From the NCBI GenBank assembly GCA_020747015.1, contig JAGTJM010000180.1, positions 1-10,432 on the forward strand: 10,432 bases of DNA. The letters run 5' to 3'. Source of the stretch: Pyrenochaeta sp. MPI-SDFR-AT-0127 (lineage: Eukaryota; Ascomycota; Dothideomycetes; Pleosporales; Cucurbitariaceae). The notes under the pieces are model-generated. The model saw only the letters and a list, made by a program, of their open reading frames with translations, searched no databases and was not told the DNA's origin. Below are positions 1 through 7,513 of this stretch, piece by piece; positions within the stretch are counted from its first letter, which is position 1, and each line of letters starts with the position of its first letter. Position numbers and translations under genes: made by a program.

Positions 1-374
1 GCGTAGCCATCGAAGCGTGCACTCTTGATTCTTACGCCTATATGTCACCAACCAAGCCATACTTGGTACAACTCAAAACTAAAATTGAATGTCGAGGGTA
101 TTCGCTTCGAACAACGCCTAGGAGACTAGGAACGGAATAGTGGTGCGAGACAGTAACACTAATGCAACATCTACAAGCAGCTCTACCTCATATTGCTTTA
201 GAAAAGAATCACTTCATCTTATCAGTTCTAAATTTTAAAAAATACCAGCCGGCCAGAAAGGCAGCCTATAGCCATATTATTATTATGAATAGCGACGCAT
301 CCAGGCCTGTACTCAGGTGGGAGCCATAGCATGTCTTTGTTATCAAACTTCACCCAATCTGGAAGTTCCCTGAC
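1..374. other. 3' flank of the NLR pseudogene, no gene seen
   Basis: No convincing reading frame, RNA gene or element is visible here. Composition is mixed, not the CpA/TpG-free type seen further right. The segment lies downstream of the stop codon of the leftward-reading WD40 gene, so any 3' UTR and polyadenylation signal of that gene would fall here. An AT-rich run near 270-290 could contribute to 3'-end formation, but nothing specific supports this. Confidence 0.5.
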
Positions 375-497
375 TCAGAGCATACCTTGAGAAGGAGTCG
401 AAAAAGAAATGGAAGGTTCGAGAGATAATGGGCCATAGTCAGTCTCTAGGTATGAACCACATTGACGAAAGGACAGACTTGTTACAAAAGTTTCGAA

Positions 498-1388
498 CGC
501 CTGTGGCGTCTGGCCATAGCCGCCGTCCCAGAGCCGAATTGTCTTGTCATTAATCGCGGACATCAGCTGTTTGCCTTTTGGAGCGAACACCATGGCTGAG
601 ACCCAATCCGAATGACCTTCTAGTATCTGCAGCGTCTGGCCTGAGCTCGGATCCCAAATCTGAACTTTCTTGTCGGAAGATACAGATGCTAGGTATCTGC
701 CGTCTGGAGAGAAGTGCACAGCTAATATAGGCCTAGTCCAATCTGAGATACCTTCCAGTGTCGGCAGCGTCTGATGTAAGTTGGTGTCCCTGAGCCGGAT
801 TGTTTTGTCAGATGATGCAGATGCTAGCTTCCTGCCGTCTGGCGGGAAAGCTACAGCTCTTACCCAATCTGAATGACCCTCTAGAACCTGGAGCATCTGG
901 CCTGAGTTGGTGTCCCAGAGCCGGACTGTCTTATCGGATGATGCAGAAGCTAAATGCCTGGTGGCTGGTGAGAAGGCTACGCCTATCACGATGGAAGTAT
1001 GACCTTCTAGAGTATGTATCGTTTGGCCTGAGCCAATATCCCAGAGCCGGATTGTCTTGTCACTAGACGATGATGCCAGCTGCCTACTATCTGGCGAGAA
1101 GGCTATGGCCCACACCCAGGATGAATGTCCCTCTAGAGTTCGGAGCGTCTGACCTAAGCTAGCGTCCCACAATTGGACCGTCTTATCATCAGTTGCAGAC
1201 GCTAGCTGCTTACCATCTGGTGAAAAAGCCACAGCCTTTACTAGATCCAGATGTCCCTCAAGAGTTTGTAACGTCAGGCCTGAGCTAGCGTCCCATAGCC
1301 GGACTGTCTTGTCGGACGAAGCAGACGCCAACTGCTTACCGTCTGGCGAGAATGCCACGGCCGTAAAATAGTGGGAATGTCCTTCCAG
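498..1388 (-). repeat. Seven-blade WD40 repeat array
   Basis: There are seven consecutive WD40 units, each starting LEGH and ending around LWD plus about nine residues. Six units are 42 residues (126 bp); the sixth is 45 because of three extra residues (LEGISDWTRPILAVHF). A degenerate closing segment follows (SLSFRQCGSYLETDYG). The GH, SPDG, SDKT and LWD signatures are well kept, although unit 5 has RLRD in place of RLWD and unit 6 has LEGI in place of LEGH. The array is open from the intron to the TGA at 375-377. Seven units would close one beta-propeller. Units are only moderately similar (about 64% between units 1 and 4 by eye), unlike the near-identical, concertedly evolving repeats described for Podospora HNWD genes. 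Confidence 0.93.
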
Positions 1389-1607
1389 TGTGTTCCGACA
1401 GGCGTTCCAGTCCGCCTCCATCTTTGATAGTATCTCAACCCACTTGGACATCTGGTCCACAAAAGTCTGTCGTATTATACTTGTTTCTGGCGCGAAAACA
1501 AGCCCTGAGCAATAAAGTTTTAGAGGAGCATCTGCCAGGACTGGCTGGAACCGGAATACGAAGCGTTTCGCATCCTGCAGAAAGATTGAGACAGCGCTTG
1601 TAGATGC

Positions 1608-1662
1608 CTATGTTGCAGATCAGAATAACACCAACATCAACGTATATTGCGGGAAATCCTAC
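1608..1662 (-). other. 55-nt GT-AG spliceosomal intron in the NLR gene
   Basis: On the minus strand the segment starts GTAGGA and ends CATAG, with a CTGAT branch-point-like motif (fungal consensus CTRAY) shortly before the acceptor. Removing it joins LLDKLYTLTD to ASTSAVSIFLQDAKRFVFR in phase 0. This connects the linker frame (top base divisible by 3) exactly to the WD40 frame and restores a typical FLQDAKRF...LVFAPETSIIRQTF junction. The length of 55 nt is normal for ascomycete introns and changes frame by one, so no lesion has to be invoked here. The donor GTAGGA is weaker than GTATGT or GTAAGT, which leaves some doubt. Confidence 0.75.
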
Positions 1663-2442
1663 ATCTGTGAGCGTGTAAAGTTTGTCAAGTAAGTAGATAC
1701 ATTTTTCTGTCTCTTTTATGAGGCTCATGGCTTCGAGCCAGTTCAGAAAATGCTTTTGGAGGAAGATATGCGTCATATCCCCGTCAGTAATTAGTTGCTG
1801 ACCCTGCTCTAGATGGTTTACCCAGTATCGGCACGCATATTGTAGTTCAAGGGGCAGACTCTCTGTTGTTTCATTGATTTCGTTTCCTAGAGTTTCAGAT
1901 GATGAGCGGCTATACATGTCTTGATGTAGACTGCCTGGTTTGGACATAAGTTCGAGGCAGTAACATGCAAGCTTCTTGTGTCTCTCTTTCTCGTCTACGC
2001 AGAATGGGCTCTTTCCCTGTTTTCGAGGGTCCAATAGGAATTCACGAAAGGATAAATGTAACATTCTGACAGGAACATCTTCATTATCAGGAACACTATG
2101 AACAGAGTGTAGAGAGTCTAGCCGGCACTCGATCTGCTTCTGGGGAACCTGTAAAAGGCATGCGAGTGAAACAATAGAGAGAGGCCTCTCTAATATAACA
2201 ATGCTGCCCACCAATTCTCGGAATTTATGAAGCCATGTTGTGTTGTCCTCTTCTTCCTGCTCAATAAGGAGTTGGTCAAGAACCAGGACGTAGGTTCGAT
2301 CGAGCTGTGAAAAGGTCGACTTCTGGTATTTTAGAATATTGTTTAAGTACCCTTCTGGATCGCCTCCTTTGGTCCCGATGTAGCGGCATACAGTCGCAGC
2401 AAAGATAAACAATGGTACGGCTAGCTTGGCTTGGGCTTGGAC

Positions 2443-3179
2443 TTAGACTGTTGTCGGCCAATCTGGAGACACCATACGCGCTTGTTGTATGATCTTAAGC
2501 TTGTGCTCTAGAAAAATGGAAATATCGCGGTCAATTGTGCTCTTTCCAACTTCGTGAAGGACTAGGTCTTGATATGTTCCACTTGGCATCTGCTTAAACC
2601 CGAGACGAATATAGAGCTCTGGTCTGCTGGATACTATAACTCGCAACGATATTGGTTGGATATCTTTAGTTTGAACAAGCAGCTGAAGGATCACTCGAAC
2701 GTCTTCTTCTCGCTCACATTCGTCTAGTGCGTCTATGACGATAACACGTGGTACGCTCCTTGAGTAAGGCCGCTGAATTCCTAGTGGCTGCAGGACCAAC
2801 TTATCGAACTGGTTTTTTAGGGCCCTCTCTTTTATGGCTAGGTCAGCATCAAGGGCACCCCTAATGCCGGCCAGCATCCCTGGCTCACAGGCAGCTAAAT
2901 CTGTAGCGATGGTACTATGGAACCGCGAAGCATTGCCGCGCTCGCGCTCGCCCTTTTTAAGGAAAAACTTCGCTCCTAGCTGGCTTTCTTAGTGATTACC
3001 TGTGCAATACTTCGCGCAATCGTAGACTTTCCAGTACCAGCCATACCACTAAGCCAAAATATAGGTTTACCATCCTTACTCTCCGCCCAATCTGTGATAT
3101 CAAACAGCAGCTCGACGCGAGTGTTTGCTAGGCAGCTTGCGTTGTGTTCGTCCATGCGCGAGTTAAAGGAAGCTCCCAT
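2443..3179 (-). other. NACHT ATPase part of the NLR pseudogene
   Basis: This is a STAND/NACHT nucleotide-binding domain, which in the intact family hydrolyses NTP to switch oligomerisation. Two frames are needed. Frame A (2976-3179) holds GASFNSRMDEHNASCL, the NTRVELL block and Walker A in FWLSGMAGTGKSTIARSIAQ. Frame B (from about 2979 down) holds LGAKFFLKKGERERGNASRF, the LAIKERALKNQFDKLVLQPL block, Walker B VIVIDALDECEREED, and the VIVSSRPELYIR sensor-like segment. The switch near 2978 fits loss of one base, because LGAKFF follows KKA directly in the new frame, as in relatives. Frame B ends in a TAA at 2443-2445 but is open again directly below it (LAVPLFIFAATVCRYIG), so this stop is an internal lesion rather than a domain end. 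Confidence 0.88.
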
Positions 3180-3660
3180 TGCGGTCGTTCGGCTGACAGA
3201 GTAGAGTCTCTGATCTCCTTTCGTAGCCGATTAAATGCTTTCTGTCGCCCTTCACCAGAGAGAAGCGGCAATTGGATATCGGATATACCTAGTAGATAAT
3301 ATGCCCCATCCTCTCTTCGAGTCGTTTGGCGTGTCGCTGCCCACCAAAATCGCTCATTTACGCTATATTCAGACAAAGGCCTTCCCCGAAGAGCTTCGAT
3401 GGGTATTCCAGTTTTCTTATAGAGGGTTTGCTCAAGCGATATATTGTCTCCGAGGTGCTCTTCCTCTTTAGAGAAGAATTCGACTGATGCCGGAGCGATA
3501 AGCTCTTGAAGAGTCCAGCCTCGGGAAAACTATGTACTACTCTTGAATTCTGGCTTCCATCTTCGGGACCCTTCGCCATCTTCACCAGGATCATTGCTTG
3601 AAATTTCAGGAAGATAAAAGTAACATCTCTCTGCGCTGCTGGACTTATTAATGCAAAATT
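3128..3660 (-). other. HET domain part of the NLR pseudogene
   Basis: The reading frame with codon tops congruent to 1 mod 3 carries the C-terminal two thirds of a HET domain. Seen in order: FCINKSSSAE, RCYFYLPEI, a variable acidic stretch, FSRGWTLQELIAPASVEFFS, LGDNISLEQ, TGIPIEALRGRPLSEYSV, NERFWWAATRQTTRREDGAY, YLLGISDIQLPLLSGEG. These match the order of conserved HET blocks known from HET-E-type proteins. Two defects lie inside: TAG at 3530-3532, and SSSAE abutting RCYFYL near 3628, where relatives usually have some 16-17 residues of helix (an AINSMFRWY-like segment). Upstream, from 3660 to about 3780, only weak HET-like similarity remains, with a stop where YVW(I/V)D would be expected. 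The 5' limit is therefore uncertain. Confidence 0.82.
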
Positions 3661-4307
3661 AACCTATACTTGCGATAATATTGACTGTTTTTGACTGCTT
3701 ACGTGACCTGTAATTTTTACCGCTGAGCTTATTTTTGAGATTACATATGATCCTTTTCTCCAATATCTGAAACTACGCATATCCCTGTGGTCAGACTACT
3801 CAGGCTCGAGGGCCCGAAAATGGACCTACCCCCACTTCCCCCCAACCCTTCCTTCTCTCACTCATGTGAGAGAAGTAAACATAAATTATTAGTAAAAGAT
3901 AAGTATAATACCTTACTATAGCTACGAAATGGCTACCTTTCTACATAACTAGTTCTTAGTATTCTTAGTACTTCTCTTAAACTATTATAGCTATATACGT
4001 CTACTGTTGATACGGCAAAGGTATCAAAGGTGAACCAACAACTGCAGTTGCAACGAAAGTTGTAGAAGATTGATTTGATTGCTGTATACAGCTGCAAGGT
4101 GATAGATGTTTATGGTGGCACGCGGCCGACAAAAATAGTGCAACACCAAGCTCTCGGGGCAGCGAAATAAAAGTACCCAATGTAAATACTATTTTTGACG
4201 CTCTATAATCCCACAATCACAATAGAAATCTTGCTTTTTTTTTGGCGCGCATCTTTCTCAGCATTGGCAAAAGGATCTTAGCCCAATTGAATACTAGCTA
4301 GGAGTAG
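3661..4307. other. Non-coding gap between NLR and transposase relics
   Basis: No gene is supported here. On the minus strand, 3661-3780 may hold the eroded first part of the HET domain: ISSAVKITG, then a QV-stop-VN string near 3670 resembling YVW(I/V)D. This is too mutated to be sure of. 3876-4000 is moderately AT-rich but still contains CpA and TpG, so it differs from the block at 6833-8595. A run of nine T lies near 4235. 4130-4139 and 4188-4197 form a 10-bp inverted repeat of AT-rich sequence with no clear meaning. Any 5' terminal inverted repeat of the Tc1-like relic should lie here, but I could not identify one. Confidence 0.45.
3852..3875. repeat. Perfect 10-bp inverted repeat, 4-nt loop
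   Basis: CTTCTCTCAC, the loop TCAT, and GTGAGAGAAG form a perfect 10-bp stem. It sits just after a C-rich run (about 3827-3852) and just before an AT-rich stretch. No gene end lies next to it, so a terminator role is not indicated. It could be the tip of a decayed mobile element or a chance palindrome. Confidence 0.6.
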
Positions 4308-5113
4308 GGCGCAGCGGCATTTAACGACGCGAGGGGCATAGCTTACTTCAAAACACATCTCTTCAAATTTTACGACGTGTCCCAACACTAGGGATGTCGC
4401 ATACTTGCTAGGCCCGATCTCGTAGACGATCGCCGACTCCAGCACCACGTAAGCAAGCCAGATACATGCGGAAGACCTCTGTTGTCGCAAACGCAACTCA
4501 AGCAAGCCGACCGCTTCCTCCACGATGCTGGATAGGATGCCCCAGTGCTCGCATGGCAACAGCTCGCCGCCGAGCTCGGCTTTGGAGTTTTTGGAAGGAC
4601 TCTACAGCGCGCTATGGTCTCTCTTGACTACCACCACTGTATAGCTTGCACAAAGGGATGGGTATCTACCACGAGAGCGCGCTGACGCGTAGAGATCTGC
4701 GAAACCATGCTGGTTCTCAAGCCTGATACCGCAAGCTGGCAAGATTTACGCGTCTCCGACGAAGTACACTGGCGCGTAGGGCCGCAAGGCAAGATGAGGA
4801 TTACAAGACAACCCGGCGAGCGGTACTGTGAAGACTGTATACAAGAGCAGCTCAACCGCGACGACAAGAGTGGGAGAGCGCTCACAATTGGGCGGCAGTT
4901 GGCTACAACTTCAAGAGCAATCTCATCTTTTACAATGTGCCAGGCAACCGCAGCGGCAAGCTCACGCTCCGGGTGTATCGCAATGAGATCCTTGAGCAAC
5001 ACGTCAAGCCATGACTCAACCGCGGCGACAAGTTCATCCTCGAAGAAAAAAACGACAGTGGTCATGGAGGTGGTTCTTCTGGCAATCTTATGGCAACCCA
5101 TTTTATGATATAA
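4308..5113 (+). pseudogene. Tc1/mariner-type transposase relic, 3'-truncated
   Basis: This is a remnant of a fungal Tc1/mariner-like (DDE) transposase, which in life cuts and pastes its element at TA sites. Frame 0 shows AAAFNDARGIAYFKTHLFKF (4311-4370), then LAWQQLAAELGFG, GRTLQRAM and CIACTKGWVS, then SDEVHW with the first catalytic Asp (near 4760), VGPQGKMRITRQPGERYCED and CIQEQLN. Near 4865-4877 the frame shifts by one to HNWAAVGYNFKSNLIFYNVP, YRNEILEQHVKP, GDKFILEE and NDSGHGGG with the second catalytic Asp. Breaks: TAG at 4389-4391; TAG at 4533-4535 (a Trp position in relatives); TGA at 4683-4685 plus a local frame muddle around 4660-4700; the shift near 4870; and TGA at 5012-5014 where KPW is expected. 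The frame ends at TAA 5111-5113 after SSGNLMATHFMI, before the third acidic residue and its SPDLSPIENCW-type motif. Two further stops at 4299 and 4305 precede the recognisable start. Confidence 0.87.
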
Positions 5114-5422
5114 TCATGTTTTCATTCTATTCTACGATTGAAATGATGTGGTGAATGCAATTCCTAAACTAACAGCTAACAGCGTAGTGGGCCAAGGTTC
5201 AATGCGTTAAGACAAATGAGATGACAAGTTGTGACTGAGAGACTGACGATAACAGTAATTGAAAAAAAATAAGAATGCAATGACGGTAGAAACGTAGAGC
5301 GATAAGACAGCAGACTGGCGAGAAAGAAAAGATGCCCATGACTTGATCTGGGAGCAGTCCCTCTATGTGAGATGAAGGACTGACTCGTTTGGCTTCATCT
5401 AACAGAAGCATGGCTGAATTGT
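5114..5422. other. Junction of transposase relic and 3' flank of small gene
   Basis: No gene is supported here. Family similarity to the Tc1-like transposase stops before this segment, so the element's 3' part and its inverted repeat are missing or unrecognisable. The right half is downstream of the leftward-reading gene that ends at 5423 and would hold its 3' UTR. An open frame on the minus strand exists across 5199-5459, but it overlaps the end of that gene and has no recognisable features. Confidence 0.45.
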
Positions 5423-5929
5423 TTAAGTCGAAGTAGTGGTGAATCCGGTCTGATTCCAAATCATTGCTGCTCCAGTTCCTGACTCAACTGGACGACGGTT
5501 GCTCTCTGCAACCCGGAGAACATCCTCTTCAATCGTTTGAATGGCCTTTGAAAGCTGGATGATGCTGGCATTATGAAGCGCGAGGAGAGAATCTTCGACC
5601 CAGGTTCGGCACGAGAAGTCTTCGCCTGTGTTAGGGGATGGCTGCCCTTCTGCTGGGACCTGATGAAGCGTGCTTCTCAACGTGTCCCAGTTCGAGGAAT
5701 TGACTGTCCCGACTTTAAACGCGAGACAAAGGCTCATGGAATTCGGGATTCCACTGGTTATCTTCTCCTCCATCGTCCATCCGCCGCCGACATTGGTTGC
5801 ATGCCAGACATAACCTTGAGGTTTGTTTGTAGGTACGAAGAGACCCCAGTGGAATCCAGGGTTCGCGCCCCTGAGACTCATAATGACATAGATGGACCAG
5901 TCCTCAAGTAGTTCCGTGACAGTCGACAT
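5423..5929 (-). CDS. Fungal protein of unknown function, possible permuted papain fold
   Basis: An intact 168-aa reading frame runs from ATG (5927-5929) to TAA (5423-5425). The start has a purine (G) at -3, no intron is needed, and no signal peptide or membrane segment is evident. Conserved-looking blocks are PGFHWGLFVP (His27), GYVWHATNVGGGW (His43), SMSLCLAFKVGTVNS, LHQVPAEGQPSPNTGEDFSC (Cys107) and RTWVEDSLLALHNASIIQL. The order HW...P, then wHA, then hydrophobic kVG, then C-x-x-W-V-x-(D/E) resembles a widespread fungal family I believe is catalogued as DUF6914 (recalled, not verified). An N-terminal His followed by a Cys at a helix start is also the layout of circularly permuted papain-like (LRAT/PPPDE/NlpC-like) folds. 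A thiol hydrolase role is therefore possible but is my inference. It is the only apparently functional gene in the window, standing between mobile-element relics. Confidence 0.82.
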   Translation of the reverse strand: MSTVTELLEDWSIYVIMSLRGANPGFHWGLFVPTNKPQGYVWHATNVGGGWTMEEKITSGIPNSMSLCLAFKVGTVNSSNWDTLRSTLHQVPAEGQPSPNTGEDFSCRTWVEDSLLALHNASIIQLSKAIQTIEEDVLRVAESNRRPVESGTGAAMIWNQTGFTTTST

Positions 5930-6474
5930 GTCGGGATGCTTTGAGTGTGAGCGTAAGAAAATTAGGATAACGCGATCAGTGTTTAAGAATAGATGAATGT
6001 TATGGCAATCTGAATAGAAAGTGAAGATGCTTTTTGCTGGAGTGTATGCTAAAATGGCTCTACAACTTATATATGTATAAATCTCAGTGGAATGATTCTC
6101 ATGGCCACTCTCCGAATGATCCAGCCTCCAGCTATCCTCTGAGATCCTTGGATGGTTTCATTGAGGGCGAATATCAGCCAGTCAGTCTTCTCACAACTTC
6201 GAGGCTGAGTACATCGGCAAGCGCGAAGAAGAGGGGCCAGACGTGGCAAACTCATGCTTGACTGAGTATCTCTCTCGTCACCCAGTCATTCAGCCAGTGA
6301 GACAGCAAGATGGACATGATCATTATCAATGTTGAGGCTGCTGGGCTGCGGCAAAGCTCGAATGCAGGCGATACGCTTTTTCTACCTGTGAGGCGTGGTT
6401 ATGACCAGCTTCCGAGCTTCAAGAGCACATGCTCCTTTTGGATTAGATGCAGAGCCATGTGGGTCTAAAAAGAA
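5930..6474. other. Upstream region of the 168-aa gene, no other gene seen
   Basis: This holds the presumed promoter and 5' UTR of the leftward gene ending at 5929. Two short open frames overlap around 6034-6261 on opposite strands; neither shows a domain, a conserved motif or convincing coding character. Two short strings, GGCGATACGCT near 6367 and AGAGCCATGT near 6452, recur near 6534 and 6583 in the same order, suggesting an old degenerate duplication. Confidence 0.4.
6066..6073 (-). promoter_or_regulatory. TATA-like box upstream of the 168-aa gene
   Basis: On the minus strand the sequence reads TATATAAG, within CATATATAAG, about 140 bp upstream of the ATG at 5929. This is a reasonable core-promoter position for a fungal gene with a 5' UTR of about 100 nt. 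Support is positional and by motif only. Confidence 0.35.
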
Positions 6475-6765
6475 TCAATTGTGCTCTTGGGCCCGCAGGC
6501 TGCGGCGCAGGTGGCGTGTGTTGGCGATACGCTCCATTACTAGTCTACGGCGCAGTTGATGCATGACTTGTAGGCCTTGATCCAGAGCCATGTTGTGGGC
6601 CACGCAAAATTATACTGGAGCACGATACCCTATTAGGCGCAGGGATCTCAATTCGTCGATGTCATTCTCCAATCTGTTACTGCACGCGCCATACGCATAC
6701 TTCAGCTGTTGTTGGGAATGGCCAACGCCCTTAACCGTGTTCCACCACCTAACGCACGTCCTCAC
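6475..6765 (-). pseudogene. Possible coding remnant, unrecognised
   Basis: One minus-strand frame (top base divisible by 3) runs 97 codons with a single internal stop, TAA at 6610-6612, and ends at TGA 6475-6477. Upstream of 6765 the frame is closed by TAG at 6766-6768. The translation has a coding-like look: GVGHSQQQLKYAYGACSNRL and DIDELRSLRLIGYRAP before the stop, then MALDQGLQVMHQLRRRLVM and ERIANTRHLRRSLRAQ after it. The stop could come from CAA by one C-to-T change. I do not recognise a family. It could be a fragment of a host gene or of a transposon protein cut off by the AT-rich block on its upstream side, or it could be a chance frame. Confidence 0.3.
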
Positions 6766-6775
6766 CTAACGCACG
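6746..6775. repeat. 13-bp direct repeat at the edge of the AT-rich block
   Basis: CACCTAACGCACG occurs at 6746-6758 and again at 6763-6775, separated by TCCT (17-bp period). It lies just left of where composition drops sharply (about 6780) and could be a subterminal motif of the mutated element to the right, or a target-site scar. The first copy overlaps the possible coding remnant. Confidence 0.6.
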
Positions 6776-7240
6776 CGTTTTCCTAGTAAAATTAATAAAT
6801 TTAATAGGCTATAACTCTTTCTATAGTATACAGTTTATTTAAAAATTTAATATCTTTTTAATAATATAGTAATCTACTAAGCTTTTTAAATAAATTCTAA
6901 ATAAGTAGATAGCTTACCTAAGTAAGTAGCTATACTTTATTAGTATATTAATATTAAGATAATAATATATACTATAATAATAGAATATAGATATTTATAG
7001 TAAGCTAATCTATTCTTTAGAAGCTTTACTATTACTTATATTCTCTATCTTTACTATATAAGTATATATATTATATCTAGTCTTCTTATAATACTTATAG
7101 TATCTTTTCTCTTATACTTTCTTTAATATACTCTTACTATTATATAAACTTTAATTTACTTTTCTAACTAATAAATATAGTAGCTATTATAGCTCTACTC
7201 TATAAATACCTAGTACTTATTACCTATTAAGCTAAGAGGT

Positions 7241-7260
7241 ACTAAGATAGACTAAGATAG
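7241..7260. repeat. 10-bp tandem duplication
   Basis: ACTAAGATAG is present twice in perfect tandem, followed by a diverging third unit starting ACTAGAG. It lies in the mutated tract left of the inverted repeat. It is a minor feature. Confidence 0.7.
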
Positions 7261-7513
7261 ACTAGAGTATACTTTCTATAAGAAGAACTACTACTTCTAT
7301 AGAATTATAGTAGTAATATATTAATCTTTTTCTATAAATACTATACTATCTTTCTATAAAATTCTAGTATTTCTAATCTATCTTATATAACTCTAATAGT
7401 AATACTACTATAACTAATTAGAATAGATAAGAATTATAAAAACTTTTACTATAGAAATAGTAAAGAATAAAAGTTAGTTTTTAGAAATAGAGTAAAGGTA
7501 GAGAGCTAAAGAT

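Larger units (their letters stand above)
375..3660 (-). pseudogene. HET-NACHT-WD40 NLR-type incompatibility gene, broken
   Basis: This is a relic of a fungal NOD-like receptor of the HET-E/HET-D (HNWD) architecture. In that family the WD40 repeats sense a ligand, NACHT oligomerises with nucleotide, and HET triggers cell death in heterokaryon incompatibility or defence. In order on the minus strand: a HET domain (RGWTLQELIAP near 3520, RQTTRREDGAYYLLGI near 3310, GEGRQKAFNRLRKEI near 3240); a NACHT Walker A, GMAGTGKST, near 3040; Walker B, VIVIDALDEC, near 2735; a helical linker; and seven WD40 repeats to a TGA at 375-377. Breaks: TAG at 3530-3532 where the family has a Trp before FSRGWTLQEL; a frameshift near 3180 (HET frame to Walker A frame); a second near 2978, just after KKAS and before LGAKFF; and TAA at 2443-2445 between SPDWPTTV and KLAVPLFIF. 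The frame change near 1660 is explained by an intron. I see no start codon; the 5' end is eroded. Domain identity is strong, and loss of function as full-length protein is very likely. Confidence 0.9.

Noticed and set aside
800..1066. 88-aa open frame on the plus strand
   Set aside because: It is antisense to WD40 repeats 3-5; its internal repetition is inherited from them.
498..1388. Hypervariable, near-identical WD40 repeats as in Podospora HNWD genes
   Set aside because: The units are too different from each other (about 64% for units 1 and 4) to suggest recent concerted evolution.
1590..1670. Frameshift mutation between the NLR linker and the WD40 frame
   Set aside because: A 55-nt GT-AG segment with a CTGAT branch motif restores the frame exactly, so an intron explains it better.
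4130..4197. 10-bp inverted repeat CAAAAATAGT/ACTATTTTTG as a transposon terminal repeat
   Set aside because: It is AT-rich and short, the spacing is only about 48 bp, and it does not bracket the transposase relic.
4278..4559. 93-aa open frame on the minus strand
   Set aside because: It is antisense to the transposase N-terminus (AFNDARGI...KTHLFKF on the plus strand) and has no motif of its own.
4628..5101. 157-aa open frame on the minus strand
   Set aside because: It is the antisense of the Tc1-like transposase relic, whose plus-strand translation shows clear family motifs.
4707..5108. 133-aa open frame on the plus strand taken as a complete gene
   Set aside because: It begins mid-transposase and leaves the true frame near 4870, after which its sequence is a frameshifted shadow.
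5199..5459. 86-aa open frame on the minus strand
   Set aside because: It overlaps the end of the 168-aa gene in another frame and continues into its 3' flank; no coding features.
6034..6261. Overlapping 75-aa (+) and 62-aa (-) open frames
   Set aside because: Both lie in the promoter region of the leftward gene, with no motif and mutual overlap.
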